Source of the DNA: Acidobacteriota bacterium
GTDB lineage: Bacteria > Acidobacteriota > JAAYUB01
Assembly: GCA_018001935.1 (NCBI GenBank)
Contig: JAGNHB010000039.1
Span: forward strand, 1-54,420
Length of the DNA: 54,420 nucleotides
Direction of reading: 5' to 3'
Below the pieces are notes generated by a model. The model saw only the letters and a list, made by a program, of their open reading frames with translations. It was not told where the DNA came from and searched no databases. The translations under genes and the position numbers were made by a program. This document shows, piece by piece, positions 18,469 to 27,432 of the stretch; position 1 is the stretch's first letter, and every line of letters begins with the position of its first letter.

Positions 18469-18489
18469 CCATCGCCCGGGGGGCGATGG
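18469..18489. promoter_or_regulatory. perfect 9-bp hairpin upstream of the thioredoxin gene
   Basis: CCATCGCCC and GGGCGATGG face each other with a GGG loop. No T-run follows, so a classic terminator is unlikely. It could be a protein site or an mRNA structure 40 bases ahead of the next ATG. Confidence 0.4.
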
Positions 18490-18528
18490 TACTTATTGCG
18501 GGATCGTCACATTTTATCGAGGTGATAC

Positions 18529-18966
18529 ATGCGGAATACACTCAAGATCGTCCTCCTGTTGTCCCTGGCCGCCCTCCTGGCTGCGCCCGCGGGCGCCCGG
18601 CCCTCCGAGGCCGCCGACGTGGAGAAGGAGATCGGCTTCGGCGAAACCGTCAAGATCGAGGACCACCTGGTGAAGGGAAAGACGGTGATCGTCGACTTCT
18701 TCAGCCAGTACTGCCCGCCGTGCCGCCGGATCTCGCCCCTCCTGACCCGCCTGGCCGAAAAACGAAGCGACCTCTTCGTGCTGAAGGTCAACATCAACCG
18801 GAAGGACGTGCGCGGCATCGACTGGGGGTCGCCGGTAGCGCGCCAGTTCAAACTGGAAAGCGTCCCCCACTTCATCATCTACGGGGCGGACGGGAAGGTC
18901 CTGGCCGAGGGTGAAGCCGCCTTCGAGAAGATCGAGCGCTGGCTCCAGGAGGCGGGGATCCGCTGA
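18529..18966 (+). CDS. periplasmic thioredoxin-fold protein (CPPC)
   Basis: A 145-residue exported thioredoxin. A signal peptide with core IVLLLSLAALLAAP ends near AGA (residues 21-23). The active site is YCPPC (C62, C65), and the cis-proline motif VPHF appears later as expected. CPPC in place of CGPC is known in several exported thioredoxin-like reductases and changes redox potential. A ribosome site (GAGGTGA) precedes the ATG at 18,529. The gene follows the channel gene by about 160 bases and converges with the minus-strand YdcF-like gene 9 bases after its stop. A general thiol redox role in the periplasm is inferred. Confidence 0.9.
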   Translation: MRNTLKIVLLLSLAALLAAPAGARPSEAADVEKEIGFGETVKIEDHLVKGKTVIVDFFSQYCPPCRRISPLLTRLAEKRSDLFVLKVNINRKDVRGIDWGSPVARQFKLESVPHFIIYGADGKVLAEGEAAFEKIERWLQEAGIR

Positions 18967-18974
18967 CGCCGCGC

Positions 18975-19763
18975 TCAGCGGAAGTTCACCCCCACCGCGT
19001 AGGCCCAGTACCCCGCGTACTCCCAGAGGGCCGCCCGGGCCTTGTAGAACTCGCGGGGGTCGGGCAGCGCCATCTCCCACCAGGTCGCGTGCCAGTTCGT
19101 CCAGAACCCGCAGGGCGCGGGGATCACGGTGAGCCCGGCCTGCTCGAAGGAGAGCAACGACCGTCGCATGTGGATGGCGCTGGTGATCACGACGGGGGAT
19201 TTCAGACCCCTCTGTTTGCACAGGGCCGCGACGCGGGTGGCGTTTTCGCCGGTCGTGCGGCTGGCGGGCTCCTGCAGGATGTGCTCCCGGGGGACTCCCA
19301 GAGACGCCAGGTAATCCGCCAGGACGGCGCTCTCCGGCCGGTCGCCGGGGAAGACGGCCCCGCCGCTGACGATCACGGGGAGGGGGCGGGCGCGGTAAAG
19401 GCGGCAGGCTTCCACCGTCCGCATCGCGGCGAACTCGTTGGGCTGGCCCGGTGAGTCGGAAAGGCTCAACCGTGCCTGGTGGTTCACCCCCCCCCCGAGG
19501 ACGACGTAACAGTCCGCCCGGCCCAGGCCCTCGGCCGAGATCACCGGGTGCCGGTACTCCAGCCAGCCCGTCAGGAGGTTGCTCACCACGGGGATGGACA
19601 GAAGGTAGATGAGCCCGGCCCCGGCGAACAGGCAGAGGGAGACCGCCCGGAGCCGGGGGTGCTTCCCGCCCCGCCGGCACCACACGCCCAGCACCACCAG
19701 GCCCGTGACGAGCAGGCCGGGGGGAAAAAGAAACGCCAGGAAAGTTTTGTAGACCGCGATCAT
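18975..19763 (-). CDS. YdcF/SanA/ElyC-like DUF218 membrane protein
   Basis: A 262-residue protein with two N-terminal membrane helices (about residues 8-30 and 41-61) and a DUF218 domain. Diagnostic pieces are ADCYVVLGGGV, VIVSGGAVFPG, the acidic DRPESAVLADYL, EPASRTTGENA and VVITSAIHMRRSL. DUF218 proteins such as ElyC and SanA act in envelope integrity, probably on lipid carrier or peptidoglycan steps, but their chemistry is not settled. The start codon lies 32 bases after the HD-protein stop, so translation is likely coupled in one minus-strand operon. No clear ribosome site is visible, which fits coupling. Confidence 0.88.
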   Translation of the reverse strand: MIAVYKTFLAFLFPPGLLVTGLVVLGVWCRRGGKHPRLRAVSLCLFAGAGLIYLLSIPVVSNLLTGWLEYRHPVISAEGLGRADCYVVLGGGVNHQARLSLSDSPGQPNEFAAMRTVEACRLYRARPLPVIVSGGAVFPGDRPESAVLADYLASLGVPREHILQEPASRTTGENATRVAALCKQRGLKSPVVITSAIHMRRSLLSFEQAGLTVIPAPCGFWTNWHATWWEMALPDPREFYKARAALWEYAGYWAYAVGVNFR

Positions 19764-19795
19764 GGCTGCGGCGCCGGTGGCGGGCCCCGACCGTG

Positions 19796-20347
19796 TCAGA
19801 GCCCGAGTTCGTCGGACACGCCGCTCAGGGCGGCCACCACGAAATCGATGTGCTCCTCGAGGGGGACCCCCAGGTCGGCCGCCCCCTCGCGGATCTCGTC
19901 CCGGTTCACGCTTCGGGCGAAGGCCTTGTCCTTCATCTTCTTGATCACCGAGCGGGACGTGACGGCGGCCACCTTCCGCTCGGGCGTCACCAGCGCCGCG
20001 GCGGTGATCATGCCCACCAGTTCGTCGACGGCGAAGAGGACCTTCGCCATGAGGTTCTCCCGGGGAACCCCGGTGTACGCGGCGTGGGAGAGGATGGCGC
20101 GGACCGTGGTCTCGTCCACGCCGAGGGACCGAAGGTGATCCGCGCCGCGGAAGGGGTGGTTTTCCGCGTCCGGGTAACGCTCGTAATCGAAATCGTGCAG
20201 CAGCCCCACGAACCCCCAGGCGTTCTCGTCGGCGCCGTACTTCCGGGCGTAGGCGCGCATGGCGGCCTCGACGCCGAGGGCGTGCTTCCGGAGACCGTCC
20301 TTGGTCACCCACGCGTGGAGAAGGGAAAGGGCTTCGTCTCGCGTCAT
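19796..20347 (-). CDS. HD-domain hydrolase (HDIG type)
   Basis: A 183-residue metal-dependent phosphohydrolase of the HD superfamily. H22 (RKHALGVEAAM), the H51-D52 pair (GLLHDFDYE) and H88 (ILSHAAYTG) give the expected metal ligands, and D112 in VDELVG likely completes the set. The ATG at 20,347 has AGGAGG six bases before it; the preceding ATG at 20,353 abuts the ribosome site. Substrate is not known; family members hydrolyse nucleotides or related phosphates. It is divergent from the C25 peptidase gene, with which it shares an 83-base intergenic region. Confidence 0.9.
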   Translation of the reverse strand: MTRDEALSLLHAWVTKDGLRKHALGVEAAMRAYARKYGADENAWGFVGLLHDFDYERYPDAENHPFRGADHLRSLGVDETTVRAILSHAAYTGVPRENLMAKVLFAVDELVGMITAAALVTPERKVAAVTSRSVIKKMKDKAFARSVNRDEIREGAADLGVPLEEHIDFVVAALSGVSDELGL

Positions 20348-20368
20348 CGTCATCCTCCTGAAAATGTC

Positions 20369-20397
20369 ATGACAGGCCGAAACAGGTACGTTATACT
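20369..20397 (+). promoter_or_regulatory. strong sigma70-like promoter for the C25 peptidase
   Basis: ATGACA (20,369-20,374), a spacer of exactly 17 bases and TATACT (20,392-20,397), each box 5 of 6 to consensus. The peptidase ATG lies about 27 bases from the expected transcript start, leaving room for AAAGGAG. Confidence 0.65.
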
Positions 20398-20430
20398 GAA
20401 CGGTCGATTTTTTCAAAGGAGAAAACACCC

Positions 20431-23400
20431 ATGAAACGGTTTTGGATTCTCCCCGCGCTGGCCGTCTTCGCCGTTTCCACCCTCCGGGCCGAGTGGCTCC
20501 AGATGCGGCAGGCGCACCGCAGTTCCGATCCCCGGCCGAGCGTGGAGGTCCTGGTGGACGACGTCTCCGGCGTGACGCTCGACATCGGGATCTGGGGCGC
20601 GGAGCGCAAGACCCGGGAAACGCACGGGCAGCGATTCGCCGAACTCGAGGTCCCGGGGGCGGGGAAGTCCTCGGTACCGGGTTTGCCCCAGCTTCCTGTG
20701 ATCCGTCGCCTGGTCGAGGTCCCCGCGGGGGCGTCCGTCACGGTGGACGCCGAGGTGCTGGAGTCGATCGCGTTGTCGCTTCCCGGGGAGGGGGTGTTCG
20801 AGGACCTCCTGCCCGCCCAGCTGCCCCGGGAAAAGGTCCCCGGCGCCGAAAAACCGTTCCAGAGGGATGCCAGCGTCTACGGGACCGACGCGTTTCACCC
20901 GGCCGCCTTCGCCACCTGTTCCGCACCCCTGGTGGTGCGCGGCCGGAACCTGGTCCTGGTGGAGTTTCACCCGATCCGCTACAACCCGGTCCGCCGGGAG
21001 GTCCAGGCGGCCACCCGGGCGCTGCTGCACCTCCGTTTCGCGGGGGGGGACCGCGCGTACGGGGACGCCGAGGCCGCCCTTCGCCGGTCCGCCTCCTTCG
21101 AGCGGCGGCTCGCGTCGAGCGTGGTGAACTACCGGCCGGCGGTGAATCCGGCGGGGGCCCTCTCGGCGTCCAGCCTTGACGGCATCCTCTTCATCGTGGG
21201 GAACAACTACGCCGCGAACACGGCCCTGGCCGCCTACGTCGCGGATCGCCGGGCCGAGGGTTTCCGGGTCGAGACGGTCCCGATGTCCGGGATCGGCGCG
21301 TCGGACATGGACGTGCGGAACTACATCCGGTCCCAGTACCTCTCCTGGAGCAACCCGGGCCTGTCGTACGTGGTGATCGTGGGCGACGTGGCCGACGTCC
21401 CGGCCCACACCGGGTCCGGCGGTTCGGGGACCCAGCCCACCGACCGGTTCTACGCCTGCGTGGACCCCGAGAACTACGAGGCGGACATCCTGGCCCCCGA
21501 CCTCGTCGTCTCCCGCATCAGCGTGGCCAGCACCGCCGAGCTGAACAACTACCTGGCGAAGGCCCAGAAGTACCTCGACGCCGCCTTCTCGGACTTCGGC
21601 TGGATGAAGCGGCTCTGCTTCATCGCCACCGACGATTCGGGCAACTACCCCACCGCCGAAGGGACCCACAACTACGTGATCGACACCTTCACCAGCGGGC
21701 TCGGTTACACCGGCGCCTACCCGGCGAACCCCCAGGCGGGGGGCGACAAGCTCTACGCCATCACCTACAACGCGGACACCGCCGACTGCCTGACCGCCAT
21801 CAACGGCGGCCGCGCCGTGATCAACTACTCGGGCCACGGGGGAACCACCAGCTGGTCGGGGCCGTCGTTCACCGTGTCGAACATCAACAGCATCACCCAC
21901 CCCGACGCCATCCCCTTCGTCATCGGCAACGCCTGCGTGACCGGCAAGTTCAGCGTCGCGAAGTGTTTCGGCGAGTCCTGGATGGTCGCGCCGACGGGCG
22001 GCATCCTCTACTGGGGGGCCTCCAACAACTCCTACTGGGACGAGGACGACATCCTCGAGCGGAGGATGTGGGACGGCATCTTCCAGCAGCACCTCGACCG
22101 CATCGGCGACTTCTGCGCCTATGCCATGGAGCAGCTCATCCTGGCGTACGGGACGGGGAGTTCGTCCTACTACTACGCCGAGATCTACAACCTCTTCGGC
22201 GACGCCACCCTCAACCTCTACAGCGACCCCTGCCAGGCCCTTGCGCCCACCTACCCCGCCACGGTCCCCGTCGGCGCCTCCAGCCTCGCCTTCCACGTGG
22301 GGACGGCCAAGGGCAACGTGGCGGGGGCCTCGGTGTGCGTTCAGGGTGACGGGAACGTCCGGCAGGCTGGGGTCACCGACGCCGCCGGGAACCTGACCCT
22401 GACCCTCAACCCCGTGCCTACGGTGCCGGGGACCCTTTCGGTGGTCATCTCGGCGCCCAACGTGGTCCGGTACGAGGGGACCGTCCAGGTGATGGTGACC
22501 AGCGGTCCCTACCTGACCCGCGAGTCCTACGAGCTGACCACCAACGGGACCACGCCGACCCAGCCCTTCCCGGGCCGGTCCATCGTCATGCCCGTCACCC
22601 TGCGGAACGTCGGCATCCTTCCCGCGGCGGGGATCACCGCGACGCTCACCTCGACCTCGCCCCACGTCGCCGTCACCCAGGCCCAGGCCGTTTACCCGGA
22701 CATCCCGGTGGGCGGGACCGCCCGGTCCACGTCCCACTTCGCCTTCGACATCTCCGCCGAGGCCGCCGACGGCGAGACCCTGCCGCTGAACATCGCCTGG
22801 TCGTCCGGGACGTCCTCGGGCACCCTCGCCATCAGCCTGACGGTGGTGTCGCCCCGGCTGGAGTACGTCTCCATGGCGGTGAACGACCTGTCCGCGGGCT
22901 GCGACCAGGACGGTATCGCCGACGTCGGCGAGACCGCCGCCGTGACGGTGACGGTGAGGAACACCGGCGGGTGCAGCGCCACGGGCGTCCGCGTGAGCAT
23001 CGCCTCCCCCGGCAGCAGCTCCTCCGGGGGCGTCAACGTCGGCACCCTCGCTCCCGGGGCCACGGGCCACGCCCAGCTCACCCTCACCCCCGGCAAGACC
23101 CTGGATTGCCCCGTCACCGCGGGTGTCGTGACGGTCACCCTGCGGTGCAACGAGCTGTCGACGCCGCCCCAGGCCACCGCGGAACTGGTGATGAACGCCG
23201 ACGTCGTCCAGGGGAACACGGTCTGCCAGCGCCGGAACTGCGCCGGGGAGGACTCCTACGGGGACGTCAACGCCGACGGCATCGCCGACGGCCTGGACGA
23301 GGCCCTCTACGCCCAGTACTTCGCCGGCGCCGTCGAGGGTTTCGCCTGCCCCTGGAAGTTCGTGGACCTCAACGGTGACGGTGAGGTGGACCCCATCGAC

Positions 23401-23457
23401 CTGGTGATCCTCTACCACTACGTGGTGGGCAACATCTCGCAGTTACCGGTGGAGTAG
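20431..23457 (+). CDS. secreted gingipain-like C25 cysteine peptidase with dockerin tail
   Basis: A 1008-residue exported protease. A signal peptide (RFWILPALAVFAVSTLRA) is followed by a pro-region to about residue 245. The catalytic domain has DGILFIVGNNYA, PTDRFYACVD, then YSGHGGTTSW with the catalytic His (H469) and VIGNACVTGKF with the catalytic Cys (C502), the C25 spacing. Ig-like and CARDB-like beta domains follow the catalytic part. The last 60 residues form a dockerin: YGDVNADGIADGLDEALYA and FVDLNGDGEVDPIDLVI are its two calcium loops. The ATG has AAAGGAG. Gingipains cleave at Arg or Lys; specificity here is unknown. The dockerin could dock the enzyme to a cohesin partner, none of which is in this window. 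Confidence 0.93.
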   Translation: MKRFWILPALAVFAVSTLRAEWLQMRQAHRSSDPRPSVEVLVDDVSGVTLDIGIWGAERKTRETHGQRFAELEVPGAGKSSVPGLPQLPVIRRLVEVPAGASVTVDAEVLESIALSLPGEGVFEDLLPAQLPREKVPGAEKPFQRDASVYGTDAFHPAAFATCSAPLVVRGRNLVLVEFHPIRYNPVRREVQAATRALLHLRFAGGDRAYGDAEAALRRSASFERRLASSVVNYRPAVNPAGALSASSLDGILFIVGNNYAANTALAAYVADRRAEGFRVETVPMSGIGASDMDVRNYIRSQYLSWSNPGLSYVVIVGDVADVPAHTGSGGSGTQPTDRFYACVDPENYEADILAPDLVVSRISVASTAELNNYLAKAQKYLDAAFSDFGWMKRLCFIATDDSGNYPTAEGTHNYVIDTFTSGLGYTGAYPANPQAGGDKLYAITYNADTADCLTAINGGRAVINYSGHGGTTSWSGPSFTVSNINSITHPDAIPFVIGNACVTGKFSVAKCFGESWMVAPTGGILYWGASNNSYWDEDDILERRMWDGIFQQHLDRIGDFCAYAMEQLILAYGTGSSSYYYAEIYNLFGDATLNLYSDPCQALAPTYPATVPVGASSLAFHVGTAKGNVAGASVCVQGDGNVRQAGVTDAAGNLTLTLNPVPTVPGTLSVVISAPNVVRYEGTVQVMVTSGPYLTRESYELTTNGTTPTQPFPGRSIVMPVTLRNVGILPAAGITATLTSTSPHVAVTQAQAVYPDIPVGGTARSTSHFAFDISAEAADGETLPLNIAWSSGTSSGTLAISLTVVSPRLEYVSMAVNDLSAGCDQDGIADVGETAAVTVTVRNTGGCSATGVRVSIASPGSSSSGGVNVGTLAPGATGHAQLTLTPGKTLDCPVTAGVVTVTLRCNELSTPPQATAELVMNADVVQGNTVCQRRNCAGEDSYGDVNADGIADGLDEALYAQYFAGAVEGFACPWKFVDLNGDGEVDPIDLVILYHYVVGNISQLPVE

Positions 23458-23697
23458 ACAACGGGGGCCCGTGGCCTGGCGCCCGGCCGCCGGCCGCCGG
23501 CTGCAAGCTGCAGGCGCTTCTGCGGCTGCGTTTCTGCCAACATGTTGTCGAGTCCGGTTGCCTTCCGAGGCCACGGTTGCCGGGCGAAGTCCCGGAAATA
23601 GCGTAGTACCTTCTCAGTACAGTCGTTGCCGAATCGCGCAAGAACGTGGGATCGATCTCATGAAACGTCGGCCGGGAGCATGATTTGAGGCCCATGC

Positions 23698-23830
23698 CGT
23701 CTTCCTTTGCGAGCTTCGCGACTTGGCGAGAGACGATCCGGATCTGGATCTCGCAAAGGCGCGAAGCTCGCAAAGAAAACGGATCGCCTTTGATGCGCCG
23801 CGCAGGCTGCCGGAGCGGCGCGTCCCCCGC
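23698..23830. repeat. dispersed repeat, module C fused to module E
   Basis: A palindrome around TTGCGAGCTTCGCGACTTGG (23,705-23,724) and its arm GGCGCGAAGCTCGCAAAG (23,759-23,776) is followed by CGCGCAGGCTGCCGGAGCGG (module E). The rest of 23,458-23,988 is GC-rich with small hairpins near 23,482-23,505 and no gene. Confidence 0.75.
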
Positions 23831-23988
23831 GGGGGACGTGCGTCGTCCGGAAGAGGAAGCACAGGGGCGCACGAAGCTTTGTGCTAAAACGTGCAAGAAT
23901 CGAGGGCAACGCTTTCTTCCCGCCGCCTTCGGCGCGGGCCGGCCTTTGCGATGCGGCGCCTGTCCCGGGGCGGCGCCGCGGATGCCCG

Positions 23989-24234
23989 TCACGGTTCCCG
24001 AGACGTTTGTGCATCGCTGGCGTCCGCGGCTTGCCCCGGGCTGAAGCGCACCCTGAAGGGGTGCGGGGAAGGCAGGTCCCCCCCCCGGCCCGCCCCCCCT
24101 GAACCGGAGAGCTGCACCCGGAGATACCGCTGGACCGGCGGCACCCCCGCCAGGCGGCCGATCGGCGCCAAGGCGGCGCCGCCGATCAACGCGGCCGTCC
24201 CCGCAAGGAAACGGCGTCTGTCCACGAACCCCAT
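23989..24234 (-). CDS. small Tat-signal hypothetical protein
   Basis: An 81-residue frame that starts with GGAGGT eight bases before the ATG and opens with MGFVDRRRFLAGTAALIGGA, a near-ideal twin-arginine signal (RRRFLAG, then a hydrophobic core). The remainder (about 45 residues) is low in complexity and ends without a recognisable domain. It may therefore be a truncated N-terminus of a larger exported redox enzyme or a short exported peptide. It lies 139 bases after the PHP-hydrolase stop on the same strand. The ribosome site and Tat motif together make translation likely; function is unknown. Confidence 0.5.
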   Translation of the reverse strand: MGFVDRRRFLAGTAALIGGAALAPIGRLAGVPPVQRYLRVQLSGSGGAGRGGDLPSPHPFRVRFSPGQAADASDAQTSREP

Positions 24235-24373
24235 GCCGACCTCCAGGTGTCCGCGAGACGCTTCGGACGGCCGGTGGTCCCCCACCCCGGGTGGGACCCG
24301 GGGCGGGGAACGGGTGCCGTCAGTCAGCAACCGGTTGAGGAACCGGGGGTCATCGGGCCGCCCCCTCCAGGAT

Positions 24374-26011
24374 TCAGTTCGACGGGCACGGGGTGGCGCT
24401 GGGGTGGATCTTCGGGATGTCCGGCCCCGGGAGGAGCCAGATGGGCGTCGTGAACGCGTGGTACTGCGGCGTGCCGCTCGTCCACGTCGGGTTCACCCAG
24501 AAACCCTCCCCACCAAAGAGGGGGGGGATCCACACGGGGTCCAGGATTTCCTGGACGTCGGCTCTCACCCACATGCTGCAGTAGGCGCGGGAGACCACGT
24601 CGGGGCGGTTGCGGTAGTAGAAGAGGTAGGGCTCGTCCCCGTCCATGATGTACGGACAGGGGGGCAGGTAGACCGGCGTCGCCGAACGGGGGAAGTACAG
24701 GTCGTCGATCTCCACCTCGAACTCCAGTTGGCCCTCGGTGTTGGCGGGGAGCGGGTTGGTCTGGAACAGGAGTTCGTCCTCGGCCGCCTTCTTCACGAAG
24801 GTGAAGTCCGGGTTCTGAAAGTGGGGGCGGTACGTGATCGGCGTGTTCCCCTTGATGACCCGGACCCGGTACATCGTCCGCTCGCCGGGCTTGTTGTTCC
24901 CGGTATGGTACGTGACCTTGAAGGTGAACTTCTTGTCCTTGGGCACGTTCTTGATCTCGGACCCCATCCAGTAGCAGGCGGACTCGTCGGGCTCGCAGGC
25001 CCACAGGGCGATGCCGGACCCGCTGGAGACGTAGAAGCGCCCGGCCCGCAGCGCCCCCACGATGTCGTTGTCGCCGTTGGCGTCCGTCCAGGGGACCACG
25101 ACGAGGTGGTCGTCGGCCTCCCGTGAGGGGTCGTTCGCGTCGGTGACGCGGTGGGCGTCCCGCCCGACGAAGGGGAACACCTTGGCCCCCTCCATGAGAA
25201 AATTCTTGAAACAGCTGTAATAAGACCAGCTCGGCCAGTTCTTGTTGGCGATCTCGACCCCGAAGGGCGTCCGGGTCAGGTCGTAGCGGGGGGACGTGGG
25301 GCTGTACCACACCTTCCGGTTCAGCGAGACCACCTTCTGCCGGTAGGCGGCGTCGGAGGCGATGGACTCGGGGTGGTTGACCACCGCGAAACCCCCGTCG
25401 AAGTTGTAGGTCTTGTAGATGGTCTCGGCCGTGTCGTCGTCGTCGTCCACCAGGGTGGAGTGCACGTGGTCGTCGGGGTAGTGGAAGTGGGAGTAGTAGC
25501 AGCACATGTGCCGGTCCGAGTCCCCGTCGAACACCGGGGGGAAGGGGATCGGCAGCAGGGCCAGAAGGTTGGCGTACTCCTGCTGGTCCATGGGGGAGAG
25601 TTCGACCCCGAAGATCCCGGCGAAGTCCACGTCGGCCCCGAGGTACCCCGCGGAACCGAGCCAGTTGTACTGCCCCAGGAGGTCGCCCGGGTCGGCGCAG
25701 AAGCCGAGGTGCTCGGGGTAGTGCTCCGTGAAGGCGCACCAGGAGAGGCCCAGCGCGTTGTATTTGTTGAGGTAGGCCGGCATGGTCACGCTCCCGGGCA
25801 CCGGGTCGACGGGGCTGTCCGACAGGTGGGTGTGGTTGTGGGCCACGCCGGGCCGCCACCCCTGGCCCGGCAGGCTCATCCCGTACGGCAGGTCGGGCAG
25901 GTGGTACTGGGGCTTGGCCAGCGAGAAATCCGACGCCGGGAGAAACGGGGCGGCGGAGAGGGCGAGGGCGGCCAGGACGACGGCCGACAGGGCGAGCGGA
26001 CGCTTTTTCAT
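24374..26011 (-). CDS. exported PHP-domain (CehA/McbA-like) metallohydrolase
   Basis: A 545-residue exported protein. A signal peptide (KKRPLALSAVVLAALALSAA) precedes a PHP domain. Motif I is AHNHTHLSD (residues about 57-65), then FTEHYPEH, FGVELSP, VVNHPES and GRDAHR, the usual run of metal ligands. A long insertion with HMCCYYSHFHYPDDH adds further His and Cys residues. The C-terminal third is a beta-rich domain. PHP hydrolases cleave phosphoesters or related bonds with several bound metal ions; the CehA/McbA group includes esterases. The ATG is preceded by AGGAGG. The substrate is unknown. It is followed by the small Tat-signal frame and faces a repeat-rich gap upstream. Confidence 0.85.
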   Translation of the reverse strand: MKKRPLALSAVVLAALALSAAPFLPASDFSLAKPQYHLPDLPYGMSLPGQGWRPGVAHNHTHLSDSPVDPVPGSVTMPAYLNKYNALGLSWCAFTEHYPEHLGFCADPGDLLGQYNWLGSAGYLGADVDFAGIFGVELSPMDQQEYANLLALLPIPFPPVFDGDSDRHMCCYYSHFHYPDDHVHSTLVDDDDDTAETIYKTYNFDGGFAVVNHPESIASDAAYRQKVVSLNRKVWYSPTSPRYDLTRTPFGVEIANKNWPSWSYYSCFKNFLMEGAKVFPFVGRDAHRVTDANDPSREADDHLVVVPWTDANGDNDIVGALRAGRFYVSSGSGIALWACEPDESACYWMGSEIKNVPKDKKFTFKVTYHTGNNKPGERTMYRVRVIKGNTPITYRPHFQNPDFTFVKKAAEDELLFQTNPLPANTEGQLEFEVEIDDLYFPRSATPVYLPPCPYIMDGDEPYLFYYRNRPDVVSRAYCSMWVRADVQEILDPVWIPPLFGGEGFWVNPTWTSGTPQYHAFTTPIWLLPGPDIPKIHPSATPCPSN

Positions 26012-26257
26012 GGGGACCTCCTTTTGAATGGGCCTCGCCGGTTTGAACCCCCACGGGCCTCCCCCCCCTCGCGTGCACCCGAGGCGAAAACGCCCTTCCC
26101 GGCCGGGCTTCGAGACCGGTGAACTGCCCTGTTGTCAACGATTTCATTATGGCCCACCGGGGAGCGAATCCAAGCCGGGACAAATCACCGAACAGGTGGG
26201 AGGAATTCCCTGGGGATGAAACAGGGGGATGGGGGACGGGAAAGGGGAAGCCGGAGA

Positions 26258-26475
26258 CCGGAGACCGGAGACCGGAGGATGATGGACGCCCTCCCTGCAG
26301 CCTCGACCGCGTCAACCGTCGGCGGGGTGCGCCGCGGTGGCTTCCGGAGCGGCACGGAACCCCGAATCCGCCGGCCTCGCGGTTAAGGCGGCGCTCCGGC
26401 AGCCTGCGCGCCTTTCTCCTCCGGTCTGTTCAAAGCGGCGCTCCGGCAACCTCCGCGCCGCACTCCTCAGGGCGG
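26258..26475. repeat. GGAGACC tandem run and module E copies
   Basis: CCGGAGACCGGAGACCGGAG (26,254-26,280 region) is a 7-base tandem. From 26,385 two copies of GCGGCGCTCCGGCAGCCTGC / GCGGCGCTCCGGCAACCTCC type (module E) follow, ending just inside the lpxL stop. The gap 26,012-26,491 holds no gene. Confidence 0.7.
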
Positions 26476-26491
26476 AAGCGGTGCTCCGCGG

Positions 26492-27421
26492 TCAGATGCC
26501 CTCGTAGGGGTCGGGGGTGCCGGGGGGGCGGGTGCGCCAGCGGCGGTGTCCCCAGAGCCACCACTCGGGGTCGCGGCGGACGGCCTCCTCGATGGCCCGG
26601 GCGAAGCGCTGGGTGTTCTCCCGGTCGTCCGCCTCCCGGTCGGCGGTCTTCTGAATCGGGATCTCCGGCTCGATGCGGAAGCAAAACCGGGCCTTTTGCT
26701 CCGGGTCGGGCGTGATGAAGGCCGGCAGCACCGCCGCCCCCGTCGCCCGGGCGATGCCGGCGGGCCCGCGGGCCATGGACGCGGGCCGCCCGAAGAAATC
26801 CACGAAAACGCCCTCGCCCTCCTGGACCTTCTGGTCGAGGAGGATCCCCACGTCCTCCCCCTGGGAGAGGGCGCGGACGATCTTCCGCAGGGCGTCCTTC
26901 TTGAGGATGGGGACGCAGCCCGAGAGGGTGCGGCGGCGGGTGATGAAGCGGTCGAAGAGCGCGTAGTCGAGGGGGCGCATGATGAAGTGCACGGGCCGGG
27001 TGAAGACGCCGTGGCTGAAGGAGAGCAGTTCCCAGGGCCCGAGGTGGGCGGTGAGGAACAGGGTGGCCCGCCCCTGGTCCCGGACCTTCCCGTAATGCTC
27101 GAACCCCTCGTACCGGACCACGCGCCGGAGTTTGCGGGGGTCCAGCAGGCCGGGAAACCGGGCGACCCAGATCAGCAGCTCGCCGAGGTGGGCGAAGGAC
27201 CGGGCGGCGATCCGGTCGCGCTCCCGCCGGCTCATCCCGGGGAAGACGATCCCCGTGTTGACGCGGGCGATGGCCCGGTGGTGCCCCAGGAGCCGGTAGG
27301 CCAGGAGGCCGCCGACGAACGCCGCCCCCTTCGCCACCGGGACCGGGAGGACCCGGAGCAAGCCCAGGGCGCCGCGGCAGACGCCGTAGACGAACCACTG
27401 CCCGATGCCGGCCTTGTGCAT
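26492..27421 (-). CDS. lpxL: lysophospholipid/lipid A acyltransferase (LpxL/HtrB family)
   Basis: A 309-residue inner-membrane acyltransferase that adds a secondary acyl chain to lipid A precursors from acyl-ACP. The catalytic HX4E motif is HLGPWE (H126, E131). Later blocks ILLDQKVQEGEGVFVDFFGR and EIPIQKT fit the family, as does the terminal EWWLWGHRRW. A single N-terminal hydrophobic segment anchors it. The ATG at 27,421 lies 11 bases after the anti-sigma stop, so it is probably translated from the same message as the sigma and anti-sigma genes. It shows that the host has an outer membrane. Confidence 0.93.
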   Translation of the reverse strand: MHKAGIGQWFVYGVCRGALGLLRVLPVPVAKGAAFVGGLLAYRLLGHHRAIARVNTGIVFPGMSRRERDRIAARSFAHLGELLIWVARFPGLLDPRKLRRVVRYEGFEHYGKVRDQGRATLFLTAHLGPWELLSFSHGVFTRPVHFIMRPLDYALFDRFITRRRTLSGCVPILKKDALRKIVRALSQGEDVGILLDQKVQEGEGVFVDFFGRPASMARGPAGIARATGAAVLPAFITPDPEQKARFCFRIEPEIPIQKTADREADDRENTQRFARAIEEAVRRDPEWWLWGHRRWRTRPPGTPDPYEGI

Positions 27422-27432
27422 GACGCCGACCC

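Noticed and set aside
20413..23418. A 1001-codon frame opposite the C25 peptidase
   Set aside because: Shadow of a real gene; no motif and no ribosome site.
24247..24453. Short plus-strand frames in the PHP-hydrolase region
   Set aside because: They lie opposite real minus-strand genes and have no ribosome site or motif.
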